DNA of 64,000 nt from an uncultured Clostridia bacterium (GCA_945868505.1 CAMBLO010000002.1:1-64000); one strand, 5' to 3'; shown: positions 44,684 through 57,471, counted from the stretch's first letter. Made by a program: numbers and translations. The notes: generated from the letters alone by a model not told the origin.

Positions 44684-45145
44684 CAATACGGCGGAGTCAG
44701 ATATCTTTCCCCGCCCAAATCAAATCCATACAAAAGGCTATGACGAAGAGGGCTGAGTGCCTGCGTTTTCAGAGAGTCGGTGGTTGCTGCGAACCGATAA
44801 CAATTTCACTCAAAAGCCTATGGCTTCCGAGCCGGAGGTTCGAAAGTGTGAAGCTTCTGAGCCAAGCGGATTTATGCAAGTGGATATTTCGGATGCTTGC
44901 ATACGAATGTACCCATTTGCATAAATCCATTTGGCGAAAGCCATCATTTGGAAAACACGAAGTGTTTTTCAAATGTCTTGGCTCTTTATGATGATTCCAC
45001 ACTGGTAGGCTCCTCCCGTGATTGCTGCGTAAAAGCATAGGGCTTGCTAGAGCCCGAAGAGGTGGCATATTTCAGATATGCAATTTGAGTGGTACCGCGG
45101 TTTTTATAGCCGTCTCAAAGGGTTTCTTTGAGACGGCTTTTTTGT
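44684..45145 (+). promoter_or_regulatory. T-box riboswitch (probably methionine-specific)
   Basis: The leader opens with GACGAAGAGGGC, then AGAGAGTCGGTGGTTGCTGC and GAACCGA, the Stem I distal motifs. TGAGTGGTACCGCGG (45086-45100) is the T-box antiterminator bulge. The strong terminator stem GCCGTCTCAAAG with CTTTGAGACGGC (45109-45137) ends in TTTTTTT. An ATG at 44820-44822, before GCTTCCGAGC, is the likely specifier for Met. Between Stem I and the T-box are unusual extra hairpins, including a 12-bp perfect stem (44868-44879 with 44917-44928). Uncharged tRNA would allow transcription of metY and metA. Confidence 0.88.
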
Positions 45146-45225
45146 TATAAGCGTAGAAAACCAAAATCATCTTATATGCAAGCTGATTTTGCTTGCAAAA
45201 ATCACTTTGCATATAGTATGAATTT

Positions 45226-45269
45226 GATTTGCGGAGCAAATCAATGAGTAAGGCACAGCCTTACTCATT
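45226..45269. repeat. short hairpin pair (dispersed repeat, copy 2)
   Basis: GATTTGC-GGA-GCAAATC (45226-45242) is followed by AATGAGTAAGGC-ACA-GCCTTACTCATT (45243-45269). This is the reverse-oriented relative of the group at 31880-31952. It sits in the untranslated region after the T-box terminator. Confidence 0.55.
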
Positions 45270-45310
45270 GGTTTTAACGCGAAATTAAACACACCAAGGA
45301 GGAAAACAAA

Positions 45311-46600
45311 ATGAGCGACTATCGTATCGAAACAAAATGTGTACAGGGCGGCTATACCCCTGGCAACGGCGAACCCAGACAGATCCCCATCATCCAGAGT
45401 ACAACCTTCAAATACAGCACCAGCGAAGATATGGGCAAGCTGTTTGACTTGGAAGCAGAGGGCTATTTTTATTCCCGTCTCCAGAACCCCACCTGTGACT
45501 ATGTGGCAGCAAAAATCCGAGATTTGGAAGGCGGCACAGCGGCTATGCTGACCTCCTCCGGTCAGTCTGCCAATTTCTATGCTGTATTCAATATCGTAAA
45601 TTGCGGCGACCATGTGGTTTCTTCTTCCACCATTTACGGCGGTACATACAACCTGTTTGCCGTAACCATGAAAAAAATGGGCATTGATTTCACATTTGTT
45701 GCCCCCGACTGCTCCGATGAAGAACTGGCAGCGGCTTTCAAGCCCAATACAAAAGCAGTGTTCGGCGAAAGCATCGCCAACCCTTCCCTAACCGTTCTGG
45801 ATATCGAACGTTTCGCCAAAGCAGCCCATGAACACGGCGTTCCCCTCATCGTAGATAACACCTTTGCAACCCCCATCAACTGCAGACCCTTTGAATGGGG
45901 CGCAGATATCGTTACTCACTCCACCACAAAATACATGGATGGCCATGGTGCGGCTGTGGGCGGCTGTATCGTAGACAGCGGCAACTTCGACTGGCTAGCT
46001 CATGCGGATAAATTCCCCGGTCTGTGTACTCCCGATGACAGCTACCACGGTATCACTTACGCAGAAAAATTTGGTAAGGAAGGTGCATTCATCACAAAAG
46101 CAACAGCACAGCTCATGCGCGATTTCGGCTCTACCCCTTCTCCCCAGTCTGCATTCCTGCTGAATCTGGGTCTGGAAAGCCTCCATGTTCGTGTACCCCG
46201 TCACTGCGAAAACGGTCTGGCTGTGGCAAAATATCTGAAAGCCCACGATCAGATCGCATGGGTAACCTATCCCGGTCTGGAAGGCGATAAATACTATGAA
46301 GTGGCACAGAAATATATGCCCAACGGCACCTGCGGCGTTGTCAGCTTCGGCGTAAAGGGCGGCAGAAAAGCAGCAGAAGCCTTCATGGGCCACCTGAAAA
46401 CAGCAGCCATCGAAACTCACGTTGCCGATGCCCGCACCTGCTGTCTGCATCCCGCCAGCTCCACCCACAGACAGATGAACGATGCAGAACTGGCGGCTGC
46501 AGGCGTTCCCGGCGATATGGTTCGTCTTTCCTGCGGTCTGGAAAGCGCAGAGGATTTGATCGAGGATATTGCCCAGGCTCTGGCAGCCATCAAGGAATAA
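45311..46600 (+). CDS. metY: O-acetylhomoserine sulfhydrylase
   Basis: The 429-residue PLP enzyme of the Cys/Met metabolism family has SGQSANFYAVFNI, VDNTFATPINCRPFEWGADIV and the PLP-lysine motif THSTTKYMDGHG, and a full C-terminus. The length and inserted loops favour MetY over cystathionine enzymes. It makes homocysteine from O-acetylhomoserine and sulfide. AAGGAGG is at good spacing. It lies 22 bases before metA. Confidence 0.92.
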   Translation: MSDYRIETKCVQGGYTPGNGEPRQIPIIQSTTFKYSTSEDMGKLFDLEAEGYFYSRLQNPTCDYVAAKIRDLEGGTAAMLTSSGQSANFYAVFNIVNCGDHVVSSSTIYGGTYNLFAVTMKKMGIDFTFVAPDCSDEELAAAFKPNTKAVFGESIANPSLTVLDIERFAKAAHEHGVPLIVDNTFATPINCRPFEWGADIVTHSTTKYMDGHGAAVGGCIVDSGNFDWLAHADKFPGLCTPDDSYHGITYAEKFGKEGAFITKATAQLMRDFGSTPSPQSAFLLNLGLESLHVRVPRHCENGLAVAKYLKAHDQIAWVTYPGLEGDKYYEVAQKYMPNGTCGVVSFGVKGGRKAAEAFMGHLKTAAIETHVADARTCCLHPASSTHRQMNDAELAAAGVPGDMVRLSCGLESAEDLIEDIAQALAAIKE

Positions 46601-46622
46601 AGAATGAAAGTGGTGAAAGAAA

Positions 46623-47540
46623 ATGCCAATTAAAATACCTAACGAATTACCTGCAGCCAAGGTGCTGACGGATGAAAATATTTTTATCATGACGGAATTC
46701 CGTGCTATGACACAGGATATCCGCCCTCTGCAAATCCTTCTGCTGAACCTGATGCCCACAAAAATTGATACGGAAACACAGCTTTCCCGTCTGCTGGGCA
46801 ATACCGCCTTGCAGATTGAGCTGGAACTGATTCATACCAAGAGCCATGAATCCAAAAACACTCCCGAGGACCATTTGCTGTCCTTTTATAAAACCTTCGA
46901 TGAGGTGAAAGATAAAAACTGGGATGGTCTCATCATCACAGGCGCACCTGTGGAACAGATGGAATTTGAAGAAGTGGAATACTGGGATGAACTGGTTGAA
47001 ATCATGGAATGGAGCAAGACCCACGTTCACAGCACCTTCCACATCTGCTGGGGTGCCCAGGCAGGTCTGTATTATCATTACGGCATCAAAAAACACATGA
47101 TGGAAGAAAAGCTGTTCGGCGTATTCCCTCATAAGCTGGATAAAAAGAAATCCATCCTCTTCCGTGGCTCCGATGATATCTTCTATGTGCCCCATTCCAG
47201 ACACACAACGGTACTGAGAGAGGATATCGAAAAAGAACCACTCCTGAAGATCATCGCTTCCTCCGAAGAAGCTGGGGTTTATGCCATCCATAACGACGGC
47301 GGCAGCCAGATTTTCATTATGGGTCATTCTGAATACGACCCTCGTACCCTGGAAAAAGAATATCTGCGGGATAAAAATGCAGGACTTCCCATCGAAGTGC
47401 CCAAAAACTACTATCCCAACGATGATGATACACAGGAACCTTTGGTGACATGGAGAGCCCATGCCAACCTGCTGTATTCCAACTGGCTGAACTACTTCGT
47501 ATATCAGACCACTCCTTACGATATCACACAGATCAAATAA
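46623..47540 (+). CDS. metA: homoserine O-acetyltransferase (MetA type)
   Basis: The 305-residue MetA-fold enzyme has a catalytic cysteine in [18 protein letters not shown] and the catalytic histidine at FIMGHSEYD. In the [15 protein letters not shown] loop the residue after V is glutamate. In this family glutamate there (position 111) goes with acetyl-CoA use and glycine with succinyl-CoA, so the product should be O-acetylhomoserine, feeding MetY. Confidence 0.92.
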   Translation: MPIKIPNELPAAKVLTDENIFIMTEFRAMTQDIRPLQILLLNLMPTKIDTETQLSRLLGNTALQIELELIHTKSHESKNTPEDHLLSFYKTFDEVKDKNWDGLIITGAPVEQMEFEEVEYWDELVEIMEWSKTHVHSTFHICWGAQAGLYYHYGIKKHMMEEKLFGVFPHKLDKKKSILFRGSDDIFYVPHSRHTTVLREDIEKEPLLKIIASSEEAGVYAIHNDGGSQIFIMGHSEYDPRTLEKEYLRDKNAGLPIEVPKNYYPNDDDTQEPLVTWRAHANLLYSNWLNYFVYQTTPYDITQIK

Positions 47541-47542
47541 TA

Positions 47543-47580
47543 AGAAAAAGGGTCTTTGCATTTGCAAAGACCCTTTTTCT
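47543..47580. terminator. terminator shared by metA and barstar genes
   Basis: An 18-bp stem beginning AGAAAAAGGGTCTTTGCA has a two-base TT loop and T-runs on both strands. Confidence 0.9.
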
Positions 47581-47832
47581 TTAATTCAATTCCATTTTTA
47601 TATTTTCCACCTCATGGAACACCCGCAGCAGATTCTCGCCGTATTTTCCCAAAGCGGTTTTCATTTCATCTGTATGCTGAAATTCCACTTTCATTTCGCC
47701 CATCTCTGTCAAACAATCGTGGAGAGCATCCAGATTTCCCCCATAATATTCAGGGAAACCAAAAGCCTCTTTCAAATATGCGTGGGCTTCTTCTTTAGAA
47801 GTCATTCTCTTTCCATCTAAAATGATTTTCAT
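47581..47832 (-). CDS. barstar-family RNase inhibitor
   Basis: The 83-residue protein matches barstar over its length: MKIILDGKRMTSKEEAHAYL, FPEYYGGNLDALHDCL (the acidic inhibitory helix), and a short final strand. It stays in the cytoplasm and neutralises the barnase-like protein encoded 12 bases upstream in the same operon. Confidence 0.88.
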   Translation of the reverse strand: MKIILDGKRMTSKEEAHAYLKEAFGFPEYYGGNLDALHDCLTEMGEMKVEFQHTDEMKTALGKYGENLLRVFHEVENIKMELN

Positions 47833-47844
47833 GCCAATCCCCCA

Positions 47845-48291
47845 TCAATAAAGCTGTTCAAAGCTTTCGTAATGGTCAGCGGTATAATAGATATCGCCAT
47901 CCTGAGAATATACGATACGCTCGCCGCCGCGATAGCCCCCTTCGTAGTTGACATCGCATTCATGGTAAGTATCTTCTTCCGGCAAAATCCCTTCGTAATT
48001 GCCAAATTTGTCACCGCCGATGCTCATGCCCTCAGCCACTTCCCAAAGGTTTCCCTTTTTATTGTCCCAGCCCAGAGCCTCCACCTCTTTTTTCGTAATA
48101 AAGTTATCGGGCAGGTCGCCGTAGGTATGCAGATACAGTGCCACATCCTCCGGTGTGGTATAACTGCCGTTTTCATCAATGGTATAGACTACTGTCTGGC
48201 TTTCGCCGCCCTGTTCTGCTGCGCAGCCGGTGAACAAACTCATGCAGAGCATCAGCATAGCCATCAAAAGGGCTGTCCATTTTTTCTTCAT
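47845..48291 (-). CDS. barnase-like ribonuclease lipoprotein
   Basis: The protein has 148 residues. A signal peptide with lipobox (LMLCMSLFTGC, C23) is followed by the RNase N1/barnase fold: ALYLHTYGDLPDNFITKKEVEALGW, SIGGDKFGNYEGILP. The catalytic residues are present: E in ECDVNYEGG, R in GERIVYS, H in TADHYESF. It should be secreted and membrane-anchored. Barnase in Bacillus is secreted freely, so lipid anchoring is a variation. Confidence 0.9.
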   Translation of the reverse strand: MKKKWTALLMAMLMLCMSLFTGCAAEQGGESQTVVYTIDENGSYTTPEDVALYLHTYGDLPDNFITKKEVEALGWDNKKGNLWEVAEGMSIGGDKFGNYEGILPEEDTYHECDVNYEGGYRGGERIVYSQDGDIYYTADHYESFEQLY

Positions 48292-48360
48292 TTCCTATCT
48301 CCTCCTTTTGCTTTGTTCCATCCTAGCATGATTCAGGCGTTTTTTCAACCAAAGAAAAAA

Positions 48361-48386
48361 GCCCCGCACTCTTTCGAGTCCGGGGC
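48361..48386 (-). terminator. terminator of nifJ
   Basis: GCCCCGCACT and AGTCCGGGGC form a 10-bp stem with one mismatch. The minus strand continues TTTTTTC. Confidence 0.75.
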
Positions 48387-48439
48387 AATTTTTATGAATC
48401 GCTAGGAATCACTTTTAAGCTTTAGAAATTAGCCCTGCA

Positions 48440-52054
<3,615 letters not shown>

Positions 52055-52095
52055 TCACCCTGATTCAAGTTATGTAAGAAAATTTATCAAACCAG

Positions 52096-52106
52096 TTGTC
52101 TGACAA
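52096..52106. promoter_or_regulatory. FadR-type GntR-like palindrome, site 1
   Basis: TTGTCTGACAA is a palindrome of the TNGTNNNACNA type bound by FadR-class GntR regulators. It lies about 45 bases downstream of the nifJ -10 box. Confidence 0.45.
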
Positions 52107-52151
52107 TCAATTTATTCTTTTGGAACGTGAAACGGGATTTTTTACTTGATT

Positions 52152-52180
52152 ATTATACAATCAATTCATTTTCTTTTCAA
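52152..52180 (-). promoter_or_regulatory. nifJ promoter
   Basis: On the minus strand TTGAAA (52175-52180) and TATAAT (52152-52157) lie 17 bases apart, 182 bases before the nifJ ATG. Confidence 0.75.
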
Positions 52181-52309
52181 CAGCAAAATGAAAAAACACC
52201 CGTTATGTTTCTAACAAGATACCTTTTGTAATATTTTCTGTATATACTTATGTTTTAATAAATATTTTTATGCATTTTTCTTTTCTTTTGTTGTTTTCTC
52301 TTTATTTTG

Positions 52310-52320
52310 TTGTCAGACAA
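52310..52320. promoter_or_regulatory. FadR-type GntR-like palindrome, site 2
   Basis: TTGTCAGACAA is the same half-sites as site 1, about 130 bases upstream of the nifJ -35. Two copies in one leader region make chance less likely. Confidence 0.45.
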
Positions 52321-52580
52321 TATTAAATTTTGTACAAAAAAATGTACTTCTAAATCCCCTTCGAAAAAAAGTTCGTTAAGCAAAAAACAAACGAGAGGTA
52401 TACAGTGTATTTATACGGGAACATATGAGCAAAAATCCATCTTTTCTCTGTCAAAAACACGCAAAAAAAGCAGCAAACCAACAAAATGAGATGTCTGATT
52501 TCAAAAATTCAGACTTTTTTCTATCCCTGTGAAATAGCCCCAATTCCCAAAACTTCGCTTTTTCCTTCCTTTACATAAAA
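52321..52580. other. non-coding region between nifJ leader and next operon
   Basis: This AT-rich stretch contains one 60-codon frame with low-complexity lysine/serine content and no ribosome site, so it was not called. No other structure was seen before the terminator at 52581. Confidence 0.4.
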
Positions 52581-52611
52581 AAGAGAGCAAATCATCTGAT
52601 CTCGCTCTCTT
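52581..52611 (-). terminator. terminator of the DUF3298-like gene
   Basis: AAGAGAGC pairs with GCTCTCTT. The minus strand continues with TTTTTT. Confidence 0.7.
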
Positions 52612-52628
52612 TTTCTTCTTTTTTCATT

Positions 52629-53648
52629 TTATTTCTGGAACAAATCCTTATAGGCATCCTTCCAAACAAACTGTTTGCCTTCTGTTGTCCAATAGTGTAA
52701 TTCCAAGCCGCCTTCGTTGCTGCCTTTCAGCAGCACCAGCCCACCTTCGGCAGTCAGGAAGAAATACTCTGCTGTCCAGCCTTCGCCCGCAAATGTTTGC
52801 ACTTCTTTCAAAGATGCTTCATCCAGCATATCTGCCAGCGTCACGGTTTTCTGCCCCAGCAAATCGATATTTTCCGCCATTTTTATAGAAACGCCATCCT
52901 CTGTGCCTTCCCACCAGAAGGACAGGAAATTCTTTGTGCACATACCCATCTGCACTTTCAGCTGCAGCTGACCATTCTGTTCTTCCGCTGTCAGGTATGT
53001 TTCCACATAAGCCTGCATTTTTTCCATCATACTTTTATTCAGGTTCTTTTCGAAATTGCTGTCATTCAGACCAACAATCACAGGCACTTCCACCTGATAG
53101 CTTCTACCGTCCTTTTCACCGGAAATTTCCTTCACCGCCAGCAAAGGCACTGTGCTGTCCTTTGTCTGCAGGGTCACCTGTCTGGTCTCCCGATTAAATG
53201 CCACTTCCCCTGTGTAGTAGGCAGAAATCAGCTTTTCATCGGCATACAGGCATCCATTGATCATTTCTACCTCAACAGGCAGTGTCACTTCATAGCCATT
53301 CAGCGTTGCGTTTTTTTCGCTGGGCTGCACTGCCAAGGTTCTGCCCCGATAAGAAACCTCTGCGGCTCTGGTTTCTGTATTCCATTTTACAGAACCGCCC
53401 AGCCCTTCCATTACGTTGCGCAGGGGCAGCAGCAACACATCGGAATCATCAAAATAAATCGGCATATTTTCCATGTTTTCCAGAGTCTTACTGCCATCTT
53501 CCGGCAGCTCCGTCTCCTGCTCCACAGGTGTCTCAGGGACTTCTATTTCTATTTCGTTGGGGCTTGTCAGGCTGATGGCGATGCCAATCGCCCCCGCCAG
53601 TAGGGCAGCCCCCGCAATCGTTATAACCGAAACTTTTTTAAATGTCAT
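52629..53648 (-). CDS. membrane-anchored protein with copper-amine-oxidase-like stalk domain
   Basis: The protein has 339 residues. An N-terminal anchor SVITIAGAALLAGAIGIAISL is followed by a stalk-type domain (IYFDDSDVLLLPLRNVMEGLGGSVKWN) and a second half resembling the DUF3298/PdaC-tail (VEVPVIVGLNDSNFEKNLN, VTLADML). Such proteins bind the wall. The function is unknown. It is a single gene with its own terminator. The final WTTEGKQFVW resembles the same fold. Confidence 0.7.
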   Translation of the reverse strand: MTFKKVSVITIAGAALLAGAIGIAISLTSPNEIEIEVPETPVEQETELPEDGSKTLENMENMPIYFDDSDVLLLPLRNVMEGLGGSVKWNTETRAAEVSYRGRTLAVQPSEKNATLNGYEVTLPVEVEMINGCLYADEKLISAYYTGEVAFNRETRQVTLQTKDSTVPLLAVKEISGEKDGRSYQVEVPVIVGLNDSNFEKNLNKSMMEKMQAYVETYLTAEEQNGQLQLKVQMGMCTKNFLSFWWEGTEDGVSIKMAENIDLLGQKTVTLADMLDEASLKEVQTFAGEGWTAEYFFLTAEGGLVLLKGSNEGGLELHYWTTEGKQFVWKDAYKDLFQK

Positions 53649-53722
53649 GTTTTTCCCTCTTTCTGTCTTAACTCAGAAAGCATACCATACTACAGGGCAA
53701 ATTGCAATCTTTCCACGAAAAA

Positions 53723-54721
53723 TCAACCTTTATGCCCAAACAGAGAAGCAATCTGGGCCGGGAGAGATGCCGCCTCCTGAACCAAAGGCCCGCGGCTGAC
53801 GGTGATCCCATTCCCACCATAGGAAATGCCGATCTCCTGAGTATCATTCTCCCAAGTCATCTCCGCACCGACCATTGTCGCCAGATCCCTCAATTTATAG
53901 TATACAGTTCCCTCTTTCACACGGCAGGTGAGCTGATATTCCGTTCCTTCATAGAAAACTTTCATTTCGTCATCAACAACCTGTCCTGCCGCCTCGGGCA
54001 GGCTCAGTGCTACCCCCAGATGGGCGAACACTTTCTTGCCATCCTCCGCCGTCAGGTAATAGGTATTGTTTTCATGGTACGCCTGCACAGTGCTGCCCAG
54101 CAGAGAAGGCTGCACCGCCATTTCCCGTATTTCGCCCTTTCTCCAAGGGTTTGCAGGATCAGGGTCTGTAGGGTCCCAGCCGCGGCGCTTCAGGTCTGCG
54201 GTATTGATCTTCTTCACGGGTGCAGGCTGCAAAGGTTCCTGCACATTCCCACGATACATTTTTACCGTTGTGCCGATAGGGCAATTATCGTAAATCCATT
54301 TTACATCCTTCACGCACAGACGGATGCAGCCTGCGGAAGCAGAAGAACCCAGCTTGTTGTATTCGTCATATTCCAGTGTGGTCTTGTCCTTTTCCAGATA
54401 AGGCACAGAATGGAACAGATAATGCCCGGTGATGCGTGTGGCATACTGCCCCCATACATTTCCAAACAAGGCTCTCCATTCGTACTTTTCAATGGTATGG
54501 AAGGTGCCCTCCGGCGTAGATTCGCCGCCGCTGCAATAAAATGCCTTGATGGGAATTGTGTAATTTCCTGCATTGTCCTTTTCATAAACTGTTACGATGT
54601 TATCTGTCAGATTTACTGTTATGTAATAAGGATAATTCTCCTTTTCCGCTGCCATTGCCGTCCCTGAAAAAGAAAGCAGCATCAGGCAGAAAAGCAAAGC
54701 CCCTAAGATCCGTTTTTTCAT
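53723..54721 (-). CDS. L,D-transpeptidase (YkuD) with C-terminal stalk domain
   Basis: The protein has 332 residues. A signal peptide (LLFCLMLLSFSGTAMA) is followed by the YkuD domain with HSVPY and GSSASAGCIRL (catalytic cysteine), and after a linker a copper-amine-oxidase-like stalk (VYYKLRDLATMVGAEMTWEND). It would cross-link or anchor peptidoglycan. AAGGAG fits the ATG at 54721. Confidence 0.88.
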   Translation of the reverse strand: MKKRILGALLFCLMLLSFSGTAMAAEKENYPYYITVNLTDNIVTVYEKDNAGNYTIPIKAFYCSGGESTPEGTFHTIEKYEWRALFGNVWGQYATRITGHYLFHSVPYLEKDKTTLEYDEYNKLGSSASAGCIRLCVKDVKWIYDNCPIGTTVKMYRGNVQEPLQPAPVKKINTADLKRRGWDPTDPDPANPWRKGEIREMAVQPSLLGSTVQAYHENNTYYLTAEDGKKVFAHLGVALSLPEAAGQVVDDEMKVFYEGTEYQLTCRVKEGTVYYKLRDLATMVGAEMTWENDTQEIGISYGGNGITVSRGPLVQEAASLPAQIASLFGHKG

Positions 54722-54853
54722 TTCCATTCTCCTTTTTATCAAAATTTTTTGTCAGAACTTTATACTCTTCTCATTATGTATTATAAGAAAGGAAACCGCA
54801 AGAATCAAGAAACAGATTCTTAAAAAAACCTGAATTTTTCCATGCATGATAAA

Positions 54854-54878
54854 AGCCCCGACCTTTGCAGTCGAGGCT
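54854..54878 (-). terminator. terminator of xylB
   Basis: AGCCCCGAC pairs with GTCGAGGCT, with one mismatch. The minus strand has TTTT following. It sits 11 bases past the xylB stop. Confidence 0.6.
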
Positions 54879-54888
54879 AATGGGTCTA

Positions 54889-56412
54889 TCAGATATTTTT
54901 CAGTTGTTTGAAGCTGCTAAACAGGGTTTGATACAAATCCTTATACAGCGTAAAGAACTTCGCATATTCGCCATTCGCCGCCATATCCGGCTGGGAAACG
55001 TCTTTTTTGCGTACCAGTTCGTTGCAGGCTGTTTCCAAATCGGGATAGATGCCTGCGCCAACGCCTGCCAAAATCGCCGCACCCAACGCACCGCCCTGAT
55101 CGGACTGTACTGTGCTGACGGGGCAGCCATACATATCCGCCAGCATCTGCCGCCAGAAGGGGCTTCTGCCGCCGCCGCCGCAAATCATCATATCCTCGAT
55201 GGGTACGCCCATTTCACGGAACACTTCTACACATTCCCACTGGGAGAAGGAGATACCTTCCAGAACGGAACGAATCAGATGAGGTCTCTGGTGCATTGCG
55301 GACAAGCCGAAGAATACACCACGGCAATCAGGGTCGGAATGGGGAGAACGTTCCCCCATCAGATATGGCAGATACAGCAGCTTTTCGGAGCCGATGGGCA
55401 CTTTTGCCGCTTCCGCCGTCATAATTTCATAGGGGTCAACGCCTTTTTCCACCGCTTCTGCCATTTCAGGCGTGCAGACATTGTTTCTCAGCCACTGGAA
55501 GGAAAGACCAGCCGCCTGCGTGCAGCTCATTACTGTCCATTTGCCGGGCACAGAAGCACAAAGGGTATGCACTCTGCCCTTGGGATCCAATGCCATCTGG
55601 TCGGATACAGCATAAACCACGGCAGAGGTGCCAATGGTGGTAAAGGCTTTCCCCTGAGAAACGATGCCTGTCCCAATGGCAGCCGCAGGATTATCCCCAG
55701 CACCGCCCACAACAATAGTGCCTTCTGCCAAGCCTGTCAAAGCCACCGCTTCTTTGTGAACCGTACCTGTCACATCTTGGGATTCATACATTTTCCCCAG
55801 CAGTTTTTTATCGATGCCCAGACCTTCCAGAATCTCATCAGACCATGTACGCTTTGCAACATCCATCAACTGCATCCCGGAAGCATCGGATACTTCTGTA
55901 GCATATTCACCCGTCAGTTTATAACGGATATAGTCCTTGGGCAGCAGGATATGGGCGCATTTTGCATACAGTTCAGGCTCATGCTTTTTCACCCACAGGA
56001 TTTTCGCTGCGGTAAAGCCTGTGACCGCGGGGTTTGCTGTAATCTGAATGATTTTTTCCGCGCCGATGATGCGGTTCATATCTTCTACTTCTTCGCCGGT
56101 TCTCTGGTCACACCAGATAATGGAACGGCGCAGCACTTCACCATTTTCATCCAGCATAACCAAGCCGTGCATCTGACCGGAAAGGCCGATGCCCTTGATA
56201 TCCCCGGGAGCCACACCGGAATCCTGCAGCACACACTGCACGCCTTTCACAACAGCGTCCCACCAATCATTGGGTTCCTGTTCTGCCCAGCCGTTCTGCT
56301 CCTGATAGAGAGGGTATTCAAAGGTTTTTGCTGTGATAGGATTGGCATCCCTGTCAAAGAGGACTGTCTTTGTGCCGGAAGTACCAATGTCAATACCCAG
56401 TAAATATTCCAT
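54889..56412 (-). CDS. xylB: xylulokinase
   Basis: The 507-residue FGGY-family kinase has GIDIGTSGTKTVLFD at the start, SGQMHGLVMLD and GGGGRSPFWRQMLADMYG (ATP region near the end). The size and the QMHG motif are typical for XylB. It phosphorylates xylulose. It follows the dehydrogenase by 24 bases, so the two act in sequence: polyol to xylulose, then xylulose 5-phosphate. Confidence 0.92.
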   Translation of the reverse strand: MEYLLGIDIGTSGTKTVLFDRDANPITAKTFEYPLYQEQNGWAEQEPNDWWDAVVKGVQCVLQDSGVAPGDIKGIGLSGQMHGLVMLDENGEVLRRSIIWCDQRTGEEVEDMNRIIGAEKIIQITANPAVTGFTAAKILWVKKHEPELYAKCAHILLPKDYIRYKLTGEYATEVSDASGMQLMDVAKRTWSDEILEGLGIDKKLLGKMYESQDVTGTVHKEAVALTGLAEGTIVVGGAGDNPAAAIGTGIVSQGKAFTTIGTSAVVYAVSDQMALDPKGRVHTLCASVPGKWTVMSCTQAAGLSFQWLRNNVCTPEMAEAVEKGVDPYEIMTAEAAKVPIGSEKLLYLPYLMGERSPHSDPDCRGVFFGLSAMHQRPHLIRSVLEGISFSQWECVEVFREMGVPIEDMMICGGGGRSPFWRQMLADMYGCPVSTVQSDQGGALGAAILAGVGAGIYPDLETACNELVRKKDVSQPDMAANGEYAKFFTLYKDLYQTLFSSFKQLKNI

Positions 56413-56436
56413 AGTTACACCGCCATTCTGTGGAGA

Positions 56437-57471
56437 TTACAGTTTGATGACTGCTTTTACTACGTTTTCCTTATCGTTGATGGCAGCTTCGAAAGCAGCC
56501 TGAATATCATCAAATGCAAATTCATGGGTTGCTACTGTGCCGATATCGATGCCGTTTGCAACTGCAGCGATGGCTTTTGCATACAGGTTTCTGTAACGGA
56601 ATACGGATTTGATAGTAGCTTCTTTCGCCATGATCTGACCGAAATTGAATGTAATTTCAGGGTTCGCAGACATACCAACCAAAGTGATGGTACCGCCAAT
56701 TTTTACCAGATGAGGTGTCTGTGCGATAGTCACAGGAGAACCTGCTGTTTCAAATACTTTGTCGATGCCTGCACCGTTTGTAAATGCCGCAACCTCTTTC
56801 AGAACATCTTTTTCTTTGGCATTGATCACACGGGTTGCGCCCAGCTTCATGGCAAAGTCCAGACGTTTCTGGGCCATATCAACTACTGTGATATCTGTTG
56901 CACCGCAAGCCTTACAAGCCAGCAGAGTCATCAGACCGATGCAGCCGGAGCCCAGAATGATAACCTGATCGCCCATGCCAACGTTGCCCTGATGTGCTGC
57001 ATGAAGACCAACTGCGAAGGGTTCAATCAGTGCGCCTTCTTTTGTAGTCATGCTGTCAGGCAGCTTGAAGCACATATTTGCAGGGAATGCGATATAGTTT
57101 TCATAACAGCCCTGCACAGGAGGCGTTGCCAGGAACTGTACATCGGGGCACAGGTTATATCTGCCGGATTTGCAGAATTCACACTGACCGCAGGTAATAC
57201 CGGGTTCCAGTGCAACTTTGTCGCCAACAGCCAGAGAGGTTACGCCGGGGCCCAGTTTTTCCACAACACCGCCTGCTTCATGGCCCAGCATAAATTCGCC
57301 GTCTACCACGAAGTCGCCGCATCTGCCATCATGAAAATAGTGTACGTCGGAACCACAGATACCAACGTATTCTACTCTAATCAGAACTTCGCCTTCCTTG
57401 GGTTCGGGAACGGGCACTTCTCTGATCTCCATTTTGTTCAGTTCTACCATATATGCTGCTCTATTTTTCAT
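56437..57471 (-). CDS. zinc polyol dehydrogenase (xylitol/sorbitol type)
   Basis: The protein has 344 residues from the ATG at 57471 (GAGGAG upstream). The MDR fold has catalytic zinc residues GICGSDVHYFHDGRCGD and GHEAGG, structural zinc cysteines CGQCEFCKSGRYNLC, and the Rossmann loop ILGSGCIGLMTLLA. With XylB next, xylitol or a related polyol is the likely substrate. The exact substrate is not provable from sequence. Confidence 0.88.
   Translation of the reverse strand: MKNRAAYMVELNKMEIREVPVPEPKEGEVLIRVEYVGICGSDVHYFHDGRCGDFVVDGEFMLGHEAGGVVEKLGPGVTSLAVGDKVALEPGITCGQCEFCKSGRYNLCPDVQFLATPPVQGCYENYIAFPANMCFKLPDSMTTKEGALIEPFAVGLHAAHQGNVGMGDQVIILGSGCIGLMTLLACKACGATDITVVDMAQKRLDFAMKLGATRVINAKEKDVLKEVAAFTNGAGIDKVFETAGSPVTIAQTPHLVKIGGTITLVGMSANPEITFNFGQIMAKEATIKSVFRYRNLYAKAIAAVANGIDIGTVATHEFAFDDIQAAFEAAINDKENVVKAVIKL

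Noticed and set aside
44740-45068. Short frames inside the T-box leader on both strands
   Set aside because: They overlap conserved riboswitch parts and are explained by them.
52307-52489. Sixty-codon frame in the nifJ upstream region
   Set aside because: Low-complexity lysine/serine sequence in AT-rich DNA with no ribosome site.
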